Source: Solibacillus sp040273735 (GTDB lineage: Bacteria; Bacillota; Bacilli; Bacillales_A; Planococcaceae). From it: a stretch of 64,000 nt of DNA. Of this stretch, positions 41,664-51,170 are shown piece by piece. The DNA lies in NCBI RefSeq assembly GCF_040273735.1, contig NZ_JBELZM010000008.1, forward strand, positions 62,001 to 126,000, given 5' to 3'. The notes beneath the pieces were generated by a model. It saw nothing but the letters and a program-made list of their open reading frames with translations. It did no database searches and was not told the origin of the DNA. The translations under genes were made by a program, and so were the position numbers. Every line of letters begins with the position of its first letter. The first letter of the stretch is position 1.

Positions 41664-41700
41664 TAAAAAAGAACGAATTCCAAGGAATCCGTTCTTTTTT
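41664..41700 (+). terminator. Bidirectional terminator
   Basis: AAAAAAGAACG-ATTCC pairs with GGAAT-CGTTCTTTTTT between converging genes. Confidence 0.85.
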
Positions 41701-41730
41701 GCCGTATCAACAACTGCTGCATAGGATGCT

Positions 41731-42171
41731 TTAATCAAATATATAGCGGATTACTTCAATTGCCTGATCTACAGTCTCCACTGTTACATTTGCTTTATTG
41801 GATAGCTCTTTTAAAGGATGAATTAATGATTCGGGACGGATAATGATCGTCGGTTTATTCATTGCAATCGCTGTACTTACATCCATTGCAGTATTCCATT
41901 GTTTATACTTTTCACCGAATAATGCAATGACGATATCCGCTTTCTGCATTAATACCTGTGTCCGGAAATTATTAATATCAGAAGCAGCATTGTCCTTATA
42001 ATATGCTGATGGCTGGATGCCTAAAATTTCCTCGCCAATATTGTCTGAACGGTCATGGTCTGTCTGTGGTGATACAAAGTGTAAGGGAAGATTTTTTTCT
42101 TTCGCCTTATGTGCAACTTCTTTCCGCCAACTATCATGAATTTGACCTGCTAAATAAACTGTTAGTTCCAT
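41731..42171 (-). CDS. ytoQ: YtoQ family protein
   Basis: A 146-residue protein matching the YtoQ family: VYLAGQIHDSWRKEV at the N terminus, LHFVSPQTDHDRSDNIGE, then NNFRTQVLMQKADIVIALFGEKYKQWN and a C-terminal helical part. The fold resembles nucleoside 2-deoxyribosyltransferases, so hydrolysis or transfer on a nucleoside-like substrate is possible, but no activity is established to my knowledge. It converges on the preceding unknown gene and is divergent from an aspartate dehydrogenase gene. Confidence 0.88.
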   Translation of the reverse strand: MELTVYLAGQIHDSWRKEVAHKAKEKNLPLHFVSPQTDHDRSDNIGEEILGIQPSAYYKDNAASDINNFRTQVLMQKADIVIALFGEKYKQWNTAMDVSTAIAMNKPTIIIRPESLIHPLKELSNKANVTVETVDQAIEVIRYIFD

Positions 42172-42335
42172 ACGAATGCCTCCTTTAATTTTTGCTTTAT
42201 ATCCATACTAACGAACTCACCTATATAATTGAAGTAAATCCTCTGATGAAGAATGGGAGAATGCATTGCTGAAATTATGATATGGTTGTAGAAGAGTGCA
42301 GTAGAAAATAATGAACGATTTATAGGAGGTATACA

Positions 42336-43112
42336 ATGAAAGTCGGTTTAATAGGCGCGGGTGCAATTGCTCATTTTCTTTTGGAAGAAATAAATGAAAA
42401 GCAGCAAGAAAACTTGCGCATTACAAGCGTCTTTGTGAGGGATAGGGAAAAGCATCAAATGCTAGAATCCAATTATGGTGTAAAGTTGTACACGGAAATA
42501 GATGCATTTTTAGATTCAGAAATTGATATAGTTGTGGAGGCCGCAAATATTGAAGCGGTTCATACATTGCTACCTTCAGCAATCAGGAAAAAGGATGTTG
42601 TCGTGATTAGTATTGGTGCATTAGTGGATGAAGAGCTGTTGACAGAGCTGAATCACTTGGCGAATGCATACAACAGGAGACTTTACTTGCCATCAGGTGC
42701 AGTCGGTGGATTGGATTTACTGCAAAATGCACATGCGCTTGGTACAGTTACATCCGTTAGCCTAACGACACGCAAACCGGCAAGCTCGTTAGTTGAGGAA
42801 ACAATCGAAGAAGCGAAAGTAATATTTGAAGGGAATGCGACAGAAGCAATTAGCAGTTACCCGAAAAATATGAATGTGTCGATTGTACTGGCATTGGCGA
42901 GTATTGGGTTTGACGAAACAAAAGTAACATTAGTGGCCGACCCGAAAATTGATAAAAATATTCACCAAATTGAAGTGACGGGGGATTTTGGAGAGGCAAC
43001 ATTTACTATTATCAATAATCCGCTTCCGGCAAATCCGAAAACGAGTTATTTAGCAGCGATGAGTATTTTAGGAACGCTAAAAAGGATTAACAGGAAGCTG
43101 CTTATCGGTTAA
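42336..43112 (+). CDS. nadX: L-aspartate dehydrogenase-like protein
   Basis: A 258-residue NAD(P)-dependent dehydrogenase, probably converting aspartate to iminoaspartate for NAD synthesis or aspartate breakdown. It begins with the Rossmann motif GLIGAGAIAHFLLEEI; later parts are VVEAANIEAVHTLLP, YLPSGAVGGLDLL, TRKPASSL, the catalytic-histidine region around NMNVSIVLALASIGFD, and NPLPANPKTSYLAAMSIL. This order fits aspartate dehydrogenases. Good AGGAGGT site. No other nad genes are near, so the symbol is by family only. Confidence 0.82.
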   Translation: MKVGLIGAGAIAHFLLEEINEKQQENLRITSVFVRDREKHQMLESNYGVKLYTEIDAFLDSEIDIVVEAANIEAVHTLLPSAIRKKDVVVISIGALVDEELLTELNHLANAYNRRLYLPSGAVGGLDLLQNAHALGTVTSVSLTTRKPASSLVEETIEEAKVIFEGNATEAISSYPKNMNVSIVLALASIGFDETKVTLVADPKIDKNIHQIEVTGDFGEATFTIINNPLPANPKTSYLAAMSILGTLKRINRKLLIG

Positions 43113-43258
43113 TGGAACAAAAAATTATTCTATTTATTAAAAGACATCTTTTTAAATCATCTGCTTTTACTTTTCTGCACAATTTACGCTAATATTGTTA
43201 GAGGAAATTTAATAGCAAAAAGCTGATTGTTTGTAATGAGAGGAATTGAACTTAACAT

Positions 43259-44227
43259 ATGAAAGAGAATTTTTGGCAGGAGCTACCGAAACCATTTTTT
43301 GTACTCGCGCCGATGGAAGATGTAACTGATTTAGTATTTCGGCATGTAGTGGCTGAAGCAGGAAGACCCGATGTATTTTTTACGGAATTTACTAACTCAG
43401 AAAGTTACTGTCATCCTGATGGGATCAAAAGTGTCCGTGGTCGTTTAGCATTTACAGAAGATGAACAGCCGATTGTTGCACATATTTGGGGAGACAATCC
43501 CGAGAACTTCCGCAAGATGAGCATTGGTATGGCGGAATTGGGCTTTAAGGGAATTGATATTAATATGGGGTGCCCGGTACCGAATGTTGCAGGCCGAGGA
43601 AAAGGCAGCGGTCTGATTTTACGTCCGGAAGTAGCAGCAGAGTTAATCGAAGCTGCTAAAGCAGGCGGTTTGCCAGTCAGCGTGAAAACACGACTTGGTT
43701 ATAAAGAAATAGACGAGTGGAAAGAGTGGCTTACTCATATTTTAAAACAGGATATTGCAAACCTTTCCATACATTTACGTACACGAAAAGAAATGAGTGC
43801 TGTCGATGCACATTGGGAGCTAATCCCGGAAATTAAAGCGTTGCGTGATGAAATCGCTCCAAATACACTATTAACAATTAACGGTGATATTCCAGACCGT
43901 CAAGTTGGTTTAGAGCTTGCAGAAAAGTACGGAATAGACGGAGTAATGATTGGACGCGGTATTTTCAAAAATCCGTTCGCTTTTGAAAAGGAGCCAAAGG
44001 AGCACAGTCCTGAGGAATATCTTGACCTTCTGAAACTACAGCTTGATCTGCAGGATAAATATGCCGAAGAACTTCCTCGTTCAATGTCAGGACTTCACCG
44101 CTTTTTCAAAATTTATGTAAAAGGGTTCCGAGGTGCCGGTGAACTGAGAAACCAGTTAATGAATACAAAATCTACCGACGAAGTACGTGCATTGCTTAAT
44201 AGCTTTAATTTAAATAAAGAAGAATAA
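43259..44227 (+). CDS. tRNA-dihydrouridine synthase
   Basis: A 322-residue FMN enzyme reducing uridine to dihydrouridine in tRNA. It has APMEDVTDLVFRHV, FTEFTNSES, the catalytic cysteine in DINMGCPVPNVAGRGKGSGL, VKTRLGY, and MIGRGIFKNPFAF. The sequence looks like the DusC-like branch found in Bacilli besides DusB; the exact target position is not certain. The AGAGG site is 15 bases from the ATG, longer than usual. A strong terminator follows. Single gene. Confidence 0.9.
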   Translation: MKENFWQELPKPFFVLAPMEDVTDLVFRHVVAEAGRPDVFFTEFTNSESYCHPDGIKSVRGRLAFTEDEQPIVAHIWGDNPENFRKMSIGMAELGFKGIDINMGCPVPNVAGRGKGSGLILRPEVAAELIEAAKAGGLPVSVKTRLGYKEIDEWKEWLTHILKQDIANLSIHLRTRKEMSAVDAHWELIPEIKALRDEIAPNTLLTINGDIPDRQVGLELAEKYGIDGVMIGRGIFKNPFAFEKEPKEHSPEEYLDLLKLQLDLQDKYAEELPRSMSGLHRFFKIYVKGFRGAGELRNQLMNTKSTDEVRALLNSFNLNKEE

Positions 44228-44232
44228 AAATA

Positions 44233-44270
44233 GGCATAATTCCGATAAATGGAATTATGCCTTTTTGTAT
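44233..44270 (+). terminator. Terminator of the dus gene
   Basis: AGGCATAATTCC pairs perfectly with GGAATTATGCCT around 7 bases, followed by TTTTT. Confidence 0.87.
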
Positions 44271-44337
44271 TAATAAGGGATTTTGAATGGCAGGAAAAAG
44301 GTATGTTTGATGTTTGTTATTTAAAGCTTAGATGGGC

Positions 44338-45096
44338 TTACATACCACCAGTTACTGGGATAGATTCACCAGTAATTGCTCCGGCACCTTCAGAAGCAAG
44401 GAAAACTGCCGTTTTACCGATTTCTGATGGCTCAAGTAAACGTTTGATCCATTGTTTACCTAAGATGTGGTGTGCTACTGCTTCTTCTTCAGTAGTGCCG
44501 TCTTTCTCAGCTAAAATTGGAATTTGTTTTTCGATTAATTCAGTGCGAACTGGACCTGGCTCGATACAGTTAACAGTAATTCCGTTTGTAGCGTTTTCTA
44601 ATGCTACTACTTTTGAGAAACCAGTTTGTCCTGCTTTAGCAGCACAGTAAGCTGATTTGTATGCATCAGGAATACGTCCGTGAGCAGATACGATGTTAAT
44701 GATACGACCGAAGTTTTGAGCTTGCATTGATTTTAATGAGTGTTTTGTCATTAAGAATGTACCTTTTAAAATAACATCATTTAAGAGATCCCATTTTTCT
44801 ACAGGGAAATCTTCTGTTTTACAGATGAATTGTAAACCAGCGTTGTTTACAACGACATCTACTGATCCGCGCTCGGCAATTACAGCGTCAATACCAGTTT
44901 TAACTGAAGTTTCATCGGCAACATTTACTTTGTACCCTTTTGCATTTCCTAATTTTTCAGCAGCGGCAACTGCGGCTGCTTCATTTAAATCGAAAATAGC
45001 TACATAGTCACCGTTTGCGATGAATTCTTCCGCGATTGCATAGCCGATACCTTGAGCGGCACCTGTAATAACTACTGTACGATTTGTTGTTTTCAT
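44338..45096 (-). CDS. 3-hydroxybutyrate dehydrogenase
   Basis: A 252-residue SDR that oxidises 3-hydroxybutyrate to acetoacetate with NAD+. TGAAQGIG near residue 11, VNNAGLQF at about 85, and the active site HGRIPDAYKSAYCAAKAG (SAYCAAK) are present; the C-terminal ITGESIPVTGGM matches bacterial 3-hydroxybutyrate dehydrogenases. The ATG at 45096 has GGAGG 8 bases upstream. It lies downstream of a GntP-type permease in the same operon, with a LysR regulator divergent, a well-known arrangement for hydroxybutyrate use. Confidence 0.9.
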   Translation of the reverse strand: MKTTNRTVVITGAAQGIGYAIAEEFIANGDYVAIFDLNEAAAVAAAEKLGNAKGYKVNVADETSVKTGIDAVIAERGSVDVVVNNAGLQFICKTEDFPVEKWDLLNDVILKGTFLMTKHSLKSMQAQNFGRIINIVSAHGRIPDAYKSAYCAAKAGQTGFSKVVALENATNGITVNCIEPGPVRTELIEKQIPILAEKDGTTEEEAVAHHILGKQWIKRLLEPSEIGKTAVFLASEGAGAITGESIPVTGGM

Positions 45097-45181
45097 TATA
45101 TAGACCTCCAAAAGTGATTGATTAAAGTGATTGATTATTGGAGAAGGACTCTCATCTCCTCCAATGTCTTCAACTTCTTGA

Positions 45182-46489
45182 TTAATACATGAAAATACCG
45201 ATTAAAACTGCAGCAATTAATGCTAAAAGGTTTGGTACTGTCATGGTGATGAACGAGTATTTGAAAGCTTGTTCATGTGTTAGCTTCGTTAATGCAAATG
45301 TTGATAAAATAGCTCCTGAGTGAGGTAGGCCGGTGAATACAGCCGAACTGATTGCAGAAACACGGTGCATGGCATCCGGGTTTATTCCCATTTCCAAATA
45401 AGGGTTTGCAAATGCTTCCATTGTAATCCCTAAACCGCCTGAAGCTGAACCTGTAATCGCACCTAATGCAGCTGATGCAATTGTTAAACTGATCAACGGA
45501 TCACCAGGAATGTTCAAAATGAAATCCGAAATTGCCTGGAAACCTGGTGCTAGTGTAATGACTACACCAAAACCTACTGATGCTGAAGTAAAGAAGATTG
45601 GTGTAATCGCACCGTTAGCACCTAGGCTGACTGCTTGCTTATGTGATGGCATATATCGATGAAAAGCGATTGCTGAAACGATGACGCCGCTAGCTAAGCC
45701 GATAAGTACAATATTTGGCACATTCAGCGCACTACCTGCAAAGATAATTACGATTAAAACTAAAATAGGTAGAATACTTAGGAAGAATGAAGGGATATCT
45801 CCTTTAAGTGCCAGTTCTTGAGCATCTTCTTCTGCTACGAATTTTTCGTTTTTAGCTAAACTTTTGTTTAGTGCATAACGCATATAGAAAATACCTGTGA
45901 CAATTGCAATGATTGTAGCGATCACACCCATTAAAGGAGCCGCTGTAACCGTGGTCCCTAAATAATTTGTAGGTACAACGTTCTGAATTGATGGTGTACC
46001 TGGCAACATTGTCATTGTGAAAGTCCCGATCCCTAAAAATACTGGAATGACGATTAAGTTCCATGCAATATTTAACTGTTTAAATAATGGTTTTGCCAAT
46101 GGAACAATTACGAATAATACTACGAATAAACTAATACCCCCGAAAGTTAAAATAGCGCTAATTAAGAAAATTGCTACTAAAACTGGGAATGGTTTATCTG
46201 TACCTGTGATTGATAAAACTTTTTGTGCAATTGCTTGTGCTGCACCACTTTTTTCGATGTACTGAGCTAAAATTGATCCAAGTAAAAAGATGGCAAAGAA
46301 ATTAACGATAAATCCTGTAAGCCCTGTCATAAATGATGCTTCAGTACCGACAAGCGACGGGAAGAAATCCATGCCGTTTGTAAGGATTACGATAATCGAA
46401 GCAATTGGCGCTATAAATACAATGCTGAAACCTTTCATTGCTAAAAAGACAATGAATATGATTGCAACAATAATTCCGAAAGTACCCAT
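45182..46489 (-). CDS. GntP-family permease, probably for 3-hydroxybutyrate
   Basis: A 435-residue membrane protein with about 12 segments, starting MGTFGIIVAIIFIVFLAMKG. GntP features are the GGISLFVVLFVIVPLA and SASGGLGITMEAF segments. It is followed by 3-hydroxybutyrate dehydrogenase, so the substrate is probably that compound rather than gluconate. The ATG at 46489 has AGGAGGAC 7 bases upstream; frames extending further would run through the promoter region. First gene of the operon. Confidence 0.88.
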   Translation of the reverse strand: MGTFGIIVAIIFIVFLAMKGFSIVFIAPIASIIVILTNGMDFFPSLVGTEASFMTGLTGFIVNFFAIFLLGSILAQYIEKSGAAQAIAQKVLSITGTDKPFPVLVAIFLISAILTFGGISLFVVLFVIVPLAKPLFKQLNIAWNLIVIPVFLGIGTFTMTMLPGTPSIQNVVPTNYLGTTVTAAPLMGVIATIIAIVTGIFYMRYALNKSLAKNEKFVAEEDAQELALKGDIPSFFLSILPILVLIVIIFAGSALNVPNIVLIGLASGVIVSAIAFHRYMPSHKQAVSLGANGAITPIFFTSASVGFGVVITLAPGFQAISDFILNIPGDPLISLTIASAALGAITGSASGGLGITMEAFANPYLEMGINPDAMHRVSAISSAVFTGLPHSGAILSTFALTKLTHEQAFKYSFITMTVPNLLALIAAVLIGIFMY

Positions 46490-46593
46490 GAAATATGTCC
46501 TCCTAAGTTGTGTTGGGGTAATGTCAAGTGAATAATTTGAAACATTAACTATATTATGTCTGGAATTTGTCGGGGTTTGAAATACTATTATTC

Positions 46594-46630
46594 TTATCGC
46601 ATGTATAACCAATTTGTTATTAAGCAAATT
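46594..46630. promoter_or_regulatory. LysR-type operator candidates
   Basis: TTATCGCATGTATAA (46594-46608) has the T-N11-A form of LysR sites. AATTTG-N8-CAAATT (46611-46630) follows directly. Both are between the permease operon and the divergent LysR gene. Confidence 0.45.
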
Positions 46631-46681
46631 TCAAGTGCTATAATCGGTTTATAGATGGTTGAAATTGAGGAGCGGATTTAT

Positions 46682-47596
46682 ATGAAAGAAGATTTATCGT
46701 TGGAGTATTTAAAGGCCATAAAGGAACATGGAAATATTTCTCATGCAGCGAATGCCCTATTTGTATCGCAACCTTATTTAAGTACGTTCATAAAAAGTTT
46801 AGAAACCAAGCTGGGCGTAGAACTTGTCAATCGACAAGTAACACCGCTTACGCTTACATATGCAGGAGAGTTGTATATTTCATATATGGCGGATATACAA
46901 ACAATCTATGAACGAATGGAACGCGATTTAGAAGCAATAACAGAATTGAAAAAAGGAAGGCTGACGATTGGGGTGAACCCTATTTTGGCAGCGCACACAT
47001 TGTACGATTTCCTGCCGCAGTTTATGAAGAAATACCCCGGCATTGAAATTCATCTCGAAGAAGGTACAGCAAATGAAATGGAAACATTGATGCTTCAAAA
47101 TAAAATTGATATAAGCATTAATATGTTACCGATTAAAAATGCAGGGCTAATTTATGAGAAATTATATGAGGAAGACTTTTATTTAGTAATTCCAAAAGGG
47201 CATATTTACTACGAGGAAAATTACAAAGAAGTAAGGCATATACCATTCCATCCTTCTAAATTAAACCACGAAAAGTTTATTTTATTAAAGTCTGGTTTAG
47301 GATTACGTCGTTTGACGGATCAGATTTTTGAAGAGTATAAAATCAAACCGATCATCGTACTTGAAACAAATAATATTGAAAATGCCTTTCGCCTTGCTAA
47401 TGAAGGGGTTGGTATGACAATTATTCCTGAATGCGTTATTACGAGAGACCAGCTGCATGTCGATTCGAATTTGTATACAATGGGCAACCCAACCTATAAA
47501 AATCAGATTGTAATCAGCTATAAAAAGGATACAGAGTTATCTCCGGTTGCTTCAGCATTTTTACAGTTTACAAAAAAGAGATATATGCAATTTTAA
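46682..47596 (+). CDS. LysR-family transcriptional regulator
   Basis: A 304-residue regulator. The winged helix-turn-helix covers residues about 5-62 (LEYLKAIKEHGNISHAANAL, FVSQPYLSTFIKSLE). The rest is the LysR substrate-binding fold, with GRLTIGVNPILAAHTLYDFL. The ATG at 46682 has GAGGAG 9 bases upstream. Being divergent from the 3-hydroxybutyrate permease/dehydrogenase operon, it is the likely activator of that operon. Own terminator at 47674. Confidence 0.9.
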   Translation: MKEDLSLEYLKAIKEHGNISHAANALFVSQPYLSTFIKSLETKLGVELVNRQVTPLTLTYAGELYISYMADIQTIYERMERDLEAITELKKGRLTIGVNPILAAHTLYDFLPQFMKKYPGIEIHLEEGTANEMETLMLQNKIDISINMLPIKNAGLIYEKLYEEDFYLVIPKGHIYYEENYKEVRHIPFHPSKLNHEKFILLKSGLGLRRLTDQIFEEYKIKPIIVLETNNIENAFRLANEGVGMTIIPECVITRDQLHVDSNLYTMGNPTYKNQIVISYKKDTELSPVASAFLQFTKKRYMQF

Positions 47597-47673
47597 CTTA
47601 TATAAGTGATTTTTATTTAAGACCTTTGAATTCATTTAAGAATACATTGGTTTTCATTCGAATTTATTATGGA

Positions 47674-47716
47674 TTTAAGAACGGAATTCCTATAACGGGA
47701 ACCCGTTCTTTTTACA
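47674..47716 (+). terminator. Terminator of the LysR gene
   Basis: AAGAACGG-TTCC pairs with GGAA-CCGTTCTT, followed by TTTT. Confidence 0.75.
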
Positions 47717-47763
47717 TGATTAATATAAAATGAATGCTAATTTTCTATTTCTGATAAAAATTA

Positions 47764-48005
47764 CTTGCTGTAGCATTAGGGGTTCATCCTTATGCATTAA
47801 TGATTGCTGCTGGTGTAGCTGCATCATGTGCTTTCATGCTTCCGGATCAGGCTATATTAAGATTACGGATATGATGAAAGCTGGATTTGCGCTGAATGTT
47901 TTCGGTGTTGTTTTCATAACAATGTCCATTTATTTCCTGCTTCCAATTATGTGGGATATCGATTTAAACTCAGTACCGGAAATGTTTAAAGTAATGAATA
48001 AGTAG
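47764..48005 (+). pseudogene. C-terminal remnant of a DASS/SLC13-type anion transporter
   Basis: The first frame reads LAVALGVHPYALMIAAGVAA then SCAFMLP; in intact proteins this is followed by a VATPPNAIVFGSGY-like motif. Here the bases for that motif are gone, and the reading continues in another frame with GSGYIKITDMMKAGFALNVF and YFLLPIMWDIDL to the stop. The 5' three-quarters of the gene are missing. It is a decayed dicarboxylate or citrate transporter gene. Confidence 0.75.
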
Positions 48006-48126
48006 TATGAAGAAGGTGGAATCGTTAAAAACGATTTCATCTTTTTTTGTGGCCCATAATGTTTCTACATACATTCATCCAATTCAAACCATACTGATAT
48101 TAAATAATTAGGTTGCAGGTGACACG

Positions 48127-49695
48127 ATGAAACGAAAAGTAATAGTTGCGGTGATTTTAATTGTTGTTATCTGTGCTAGTTTCTTATTAGCGCTTTCAAT
48201 TTCCCCATTAAAAAAACTGGAAGGTCGAATAATGAATAACACGAAGAAACCTGTAGTACTCATTGTCGTAGATTCATTAATGAATGAACCATTGCAAAAA
48301 GTGATAAAAGAAGGCGATGCACCAGCTTTAGCATATTTAATGAACAACGGACAGCTTCATCAGGAAATGATTAGCTCATATCCGACCATGTCTGTCACGA
48401 TTGATAGTACGTTACTAACCGGTACATATCCAAATCAGCATAAAGTACCGGGATTGATTTGGTTTAAAGAAGATGAAAATCGAATAATTAGTTATGGGAG
48501 CGGAATCAGTGAAATATGGAATAACGGAATTAAAAATGTCGCTCTTGATAGCGTTGTCCATCTAAATGACAGCCATTTAAGTAAAGAAGTGAAAACACTA
48601 CACGAAGAGCTTGCTAATCGGAATCTTTCTTCCGCTTCGATAAATGGTCTATTATATCGAGGAAGTTTTCAACATCGCCTTAATGTCCCTGGACTAATTA
48701 CTATGGCGGATCTTTTACCGAAGGATATTCATATTAATGGACCTACAATTTTTTCGCTTGGAACATTAGCCCAATATAATCCGGAAAATAATCATCATAA
48801 TTTTATATGGCAACGTTTAGGTGTCAATAATCAGTTTACAGTAAATGAGCTGAAATACTTAATCAGACAAAAGCGATTACCGTCTTTTACACTTGCTTAT
48901 TTACCCGATGCGGATGCATCCATACACAAAAACGGACCCGAACATATAAAGGGTATAAGAAAAGTGGATCGGTCTATACAAAACATTTTAAATAGTTTTC
49001 CATCTTGGGAAGCTGCTATTCAAGAAGTAACATGGATTATAATGGGCGATAGTGGTCAATCATACGTACTTGATGATAAAGAAACATCGTTAATTGACTT
49101 GAATCAAGTACTGAAAAACTATACTTTTTGGGAAAGGAAAAATCCGGATGCCCAACTCGCTATTGCTGTTAACGAGCGAATGGCATACATTTATGCAATT
49201 GATCAGCAAGTTGAGCTATCCGAAATCGTGAATGTTTTAAAAGAGGATGAGCGAATTGGCTTTATCGCATGGAAGAGTGGACAAACAAACTATGTTGTTA
49301 GCCCACATAGTGATGGAGAGTTAGAATTTTCACCAGAAGGTAAGTACGTTGATGATTATAGTCAGTCATGGAGGATTGCTGGAGATGCCTCAATTCTGGA
49401 TTTAAAATTGACGAAAGACCAGCATATTGTATACCAGGATTATCCAGATGCACTTGCAAGGCTGCATGGAGCGCTTCATTCACAGGAAGGGCGTGTTATT
49501 ATTGTGGATGCCAAACCATCCTATGAGTTTATTGAAAAGCATAGCCATGACCATGCGGGTGGTGGCGCACATGGCTCACTTCATAAAGTAGATTCTGTTG
49601 TTCCGATTATTGTGACTGGGGCAAGCGAATTACCTGAATCTAATCGATTAGTTGATTTAAAAAAATGGATACTTCAATTACTGGGTGATTCATAA
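48127..49695 (+). CDS. Type I phosphodiesterase/alkaline-phosphatase-superfamily protein
   Basis: A 522-residue enzyme with an N-terminal membrane segment (VIVAVILIVVICASFLLAL), so the catalytic part is probably outside the cell. Metal and catalytic residues fit the nucleotide pyrophosphatase/phosphodiesterase family: VVDSLM, the nucleophile region SSYPTMSVTIDST, YLPDADASIHK, MGDSGQS, and HDHAGGGAHGSLH near the C terminus. Substrate may be a nucleotide or phospholipid. ATG follows GCAGGTGAC. Single gene; its terminator overlaps the stop codon. Confidence 0.87.
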   Translation: MKRKVIVAVILIVVICASFLLALSISPLKKLEGRIMNNTKKPVVLIVVDSLMNEPLQKVIKEGDAPALAYLMNNGQLHQEMISSYPTMSVTIDSTLLTGTYPNQHKVPGLIWFKEDENRIISYGSGISEIWNNGIKNVALDSVVHLNDSHLSKEVKTLHEELANRNLSSASINGLLYRGSFQHRLNVPGLITMADLLPKDIHINGPTIFSLGTLAQYNPENNHHNFIWQRLGVNNQFTVNELKYLIRQKRLPSFTLAYLPDADASIHKNGPEHIKGIRKVDRSIQNILNSFPSWEAAIQEVTWIIMGDSGQSYVLDDKETSLIDLNQVLKNYTFWERKNPDAQLAIAVNERMAYIYAIDQQVELSEIVNVLKEDERIGFIAWKSGQTNYVVSPHSDGELEFSPEGKYVDDYSQSWRIAGDASILDLKLTKDQHIVYQDYPDALARLHGALHSQEGRVIIVDAKPSYEFIEKHSHDHAGGGAHGSLHKVDSVVPIIVTGASELPESNRLVDLKKWILQLLGDS

Positions 49696-49717
49696 CCGAA
49701 AGCATCCAGTTTTTTTA
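49679..49717 (+). terminator. Terminator overlapping the phosphodiesterase stop codon
   Basis: ACTGGGTG pairs with CATCCAGT (one G-U), followed by seven T. Confidence 0.6.
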
Positions 49718-49727
49718 TTGATGATTT

Positions 49728-50612
49728 TTACCATACCGGAGACCAGGTTTTTAAAAATTGAACTGTCCGCTCTTTTCCGATGCCCATCAATTTATTTTTA
49801 GTCGCCTCATCTAAATCAAATTGGGTTGCACTATATTCTTCAACCGGTATAAAGATAATATTTTTCTCGTGTCTTCGGGAAATATAACGATTGTCATGTG
49901 CATTTTGCATTGTACTAAATAACGCTTCAAAAAGTTGAATCCCATTATTAATATCATGAGGCTTCATATCTTCGCTTGAACTACTGAGTTTCATACCAAG
50001 AACGGGCCGCTCTCTATTTCCATTATCGTAAATCCACATTGGAAAGTTACTCAAAACGCCACCATCTACAATTACAGACTCCCTTTTCCCGTTTTTTAGA
50101 TAGACAGGCTCAAAGAAAAATGGAAGACCGCAACTCATACGTAATGCGCGGGAGACCGGAAAATTATTTGGATCGATATTATATTGTTGCAAATCATCGG
50201 GGAGAACAATAATCTTGCCGTTCGTTAAATCAGAAGCTACTAGTTTTAATTTACCTTTTGGTAAATCTCCGAATGTGTAGATGCCTTTTGTCGCCAGTTT
50301 TTCGAGAAACCAGTTTTCCAGGGATTTACCGCGGTACAAACCCATCCTTTTATATAAATTAAGCCATTTTAAAAATGGAAGCTCGATTATGAATTTCGGA
50401 GGATCGAGTAAAACCTTTAAATTCAGTTCATCAAAAATCTCCTCAAGTTCTTTAGTGTTAAAACCTGCAGCGATAAAAGTGGCTAATATGGCACCGGCAC
50501 TCGTACCGGCTACACGCTCGAATTTGACGCCTTTTACCTCGAGCGCCTGAATAGCCCCTACATATGCAAAACCTTTAATACCTCCGCCTGAAAAAACCCC
50601 GTCTACAATCAT
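49728..50612 (-). CDS. Patatin-like phospholipase
   Basis: A 294-residue serine hydrolase. The oxyanion motif GVFSGGGIKGFAYVGAI opens the protein, the nucleophile is in GTSAG near residue 39, and the catalytic aspartate in DGGVLSNFP near 195. No signal peptide, so it is cytosolic. B. subtilis YlbK has similar features. It would act on acyl esters of phospholipids. AGGAGAG precedes the ATG. It converges on the phosphodiesterase gene, and the shared end is very short. Confidence 0.88.
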   Translation of the reverse strand: MIVDGVFSGGGIKGFAYVGAIQALEVKGVKFERVAGTSAGAILATFIAAGFNTKELEEIFDELNLKVLLDPPKFIIELPFLKWLNLYKRMGLYRGKSLENWFLEKLATKGIYTFGDLPKGKLKLVASDLTNGKIIVLPDDLQQYNIDPNNFPVSRALRMSCGLPFFFEPVYLKNGKRESVIVDGGVLSNFPMWIYDNGNRERPVLGMKLSSSSEDMKPHDINNGIQLFEALFSTMQNAHDNRYISRRHEKNIIFIPVEEYSATQFDLDEATKNKLMGIGKERTVQFLKTWSPVW

Positions 50613-50773
50613 TCGTTCTCTCCTTTCTTTATTTATAAGTCCATTAAATGCAATTGACAGGTAGAATTTGAAGGTTTAGCACACTAAAACGATATTTAAA
50701 TTTGTCATCGTAACAGTATATGTTAGTAAAAACAAAATGGGTTTATTAATGATATGAATAAAGTAAGGAGATT

Positions 50774-51170
50774 TTGAGTCACTACCCCGAAAATTTGTTT
50801 CTTAGAAAATAAAAAATAAAATTAAAACCTAAAAAAGCGTATTAACACCTTTCAGTTAGTGAAGAAATCGTTGCAGCAGGTAGTACAGCTGTGGCAATCA
50901 CTGCTGATGTACTTAACAAAGATTCTTTACTTGTAGCAAAAGAGCAAATTCTTAAGCATTTTGGACGTATTGATTTTTTAATTAACGATGCAGGCGGTAA
51001 TCACCCGGATGCGATTACAGAAAAAGAGTATTATGAGGAAAATTCTACAGGACTTTCATTTTTTGACCTTCAGGAAAATGGTTTTTCTGATGTATTTTCT
51101 TTAAATTTCACAGGGACATTCCTTGCGTGTCAAGTGTTTGGAGAGGTACTTTTACAAGCTGAAAATCCAG
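50774..51170 (+). pseudogene. Decayed SDR gene (fructuronate-reductase/mannonate-oxidoreductase type)
   Basis: A TTG after AAGGAG begins MSHYPENLFLRK and stops at once. A longer in-frame stretch then reads VSEEIVAAGSTAVAITADVL, FGRIDFLINDAGGNHPDAI, and FFDLQENGFSDVFSLNFTGT, the middle of an SDR. The glycine-rich cofactor motif is missing, and after QVFGEVLLQAENP the sequence switches into a permease gene, so the catalytic Tyr-x-x-x-Lys is lost too. The NAGGNHP segment is characteristic of D-mannonate oxidoreductase-like SDRs. Confidence 0.75.
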
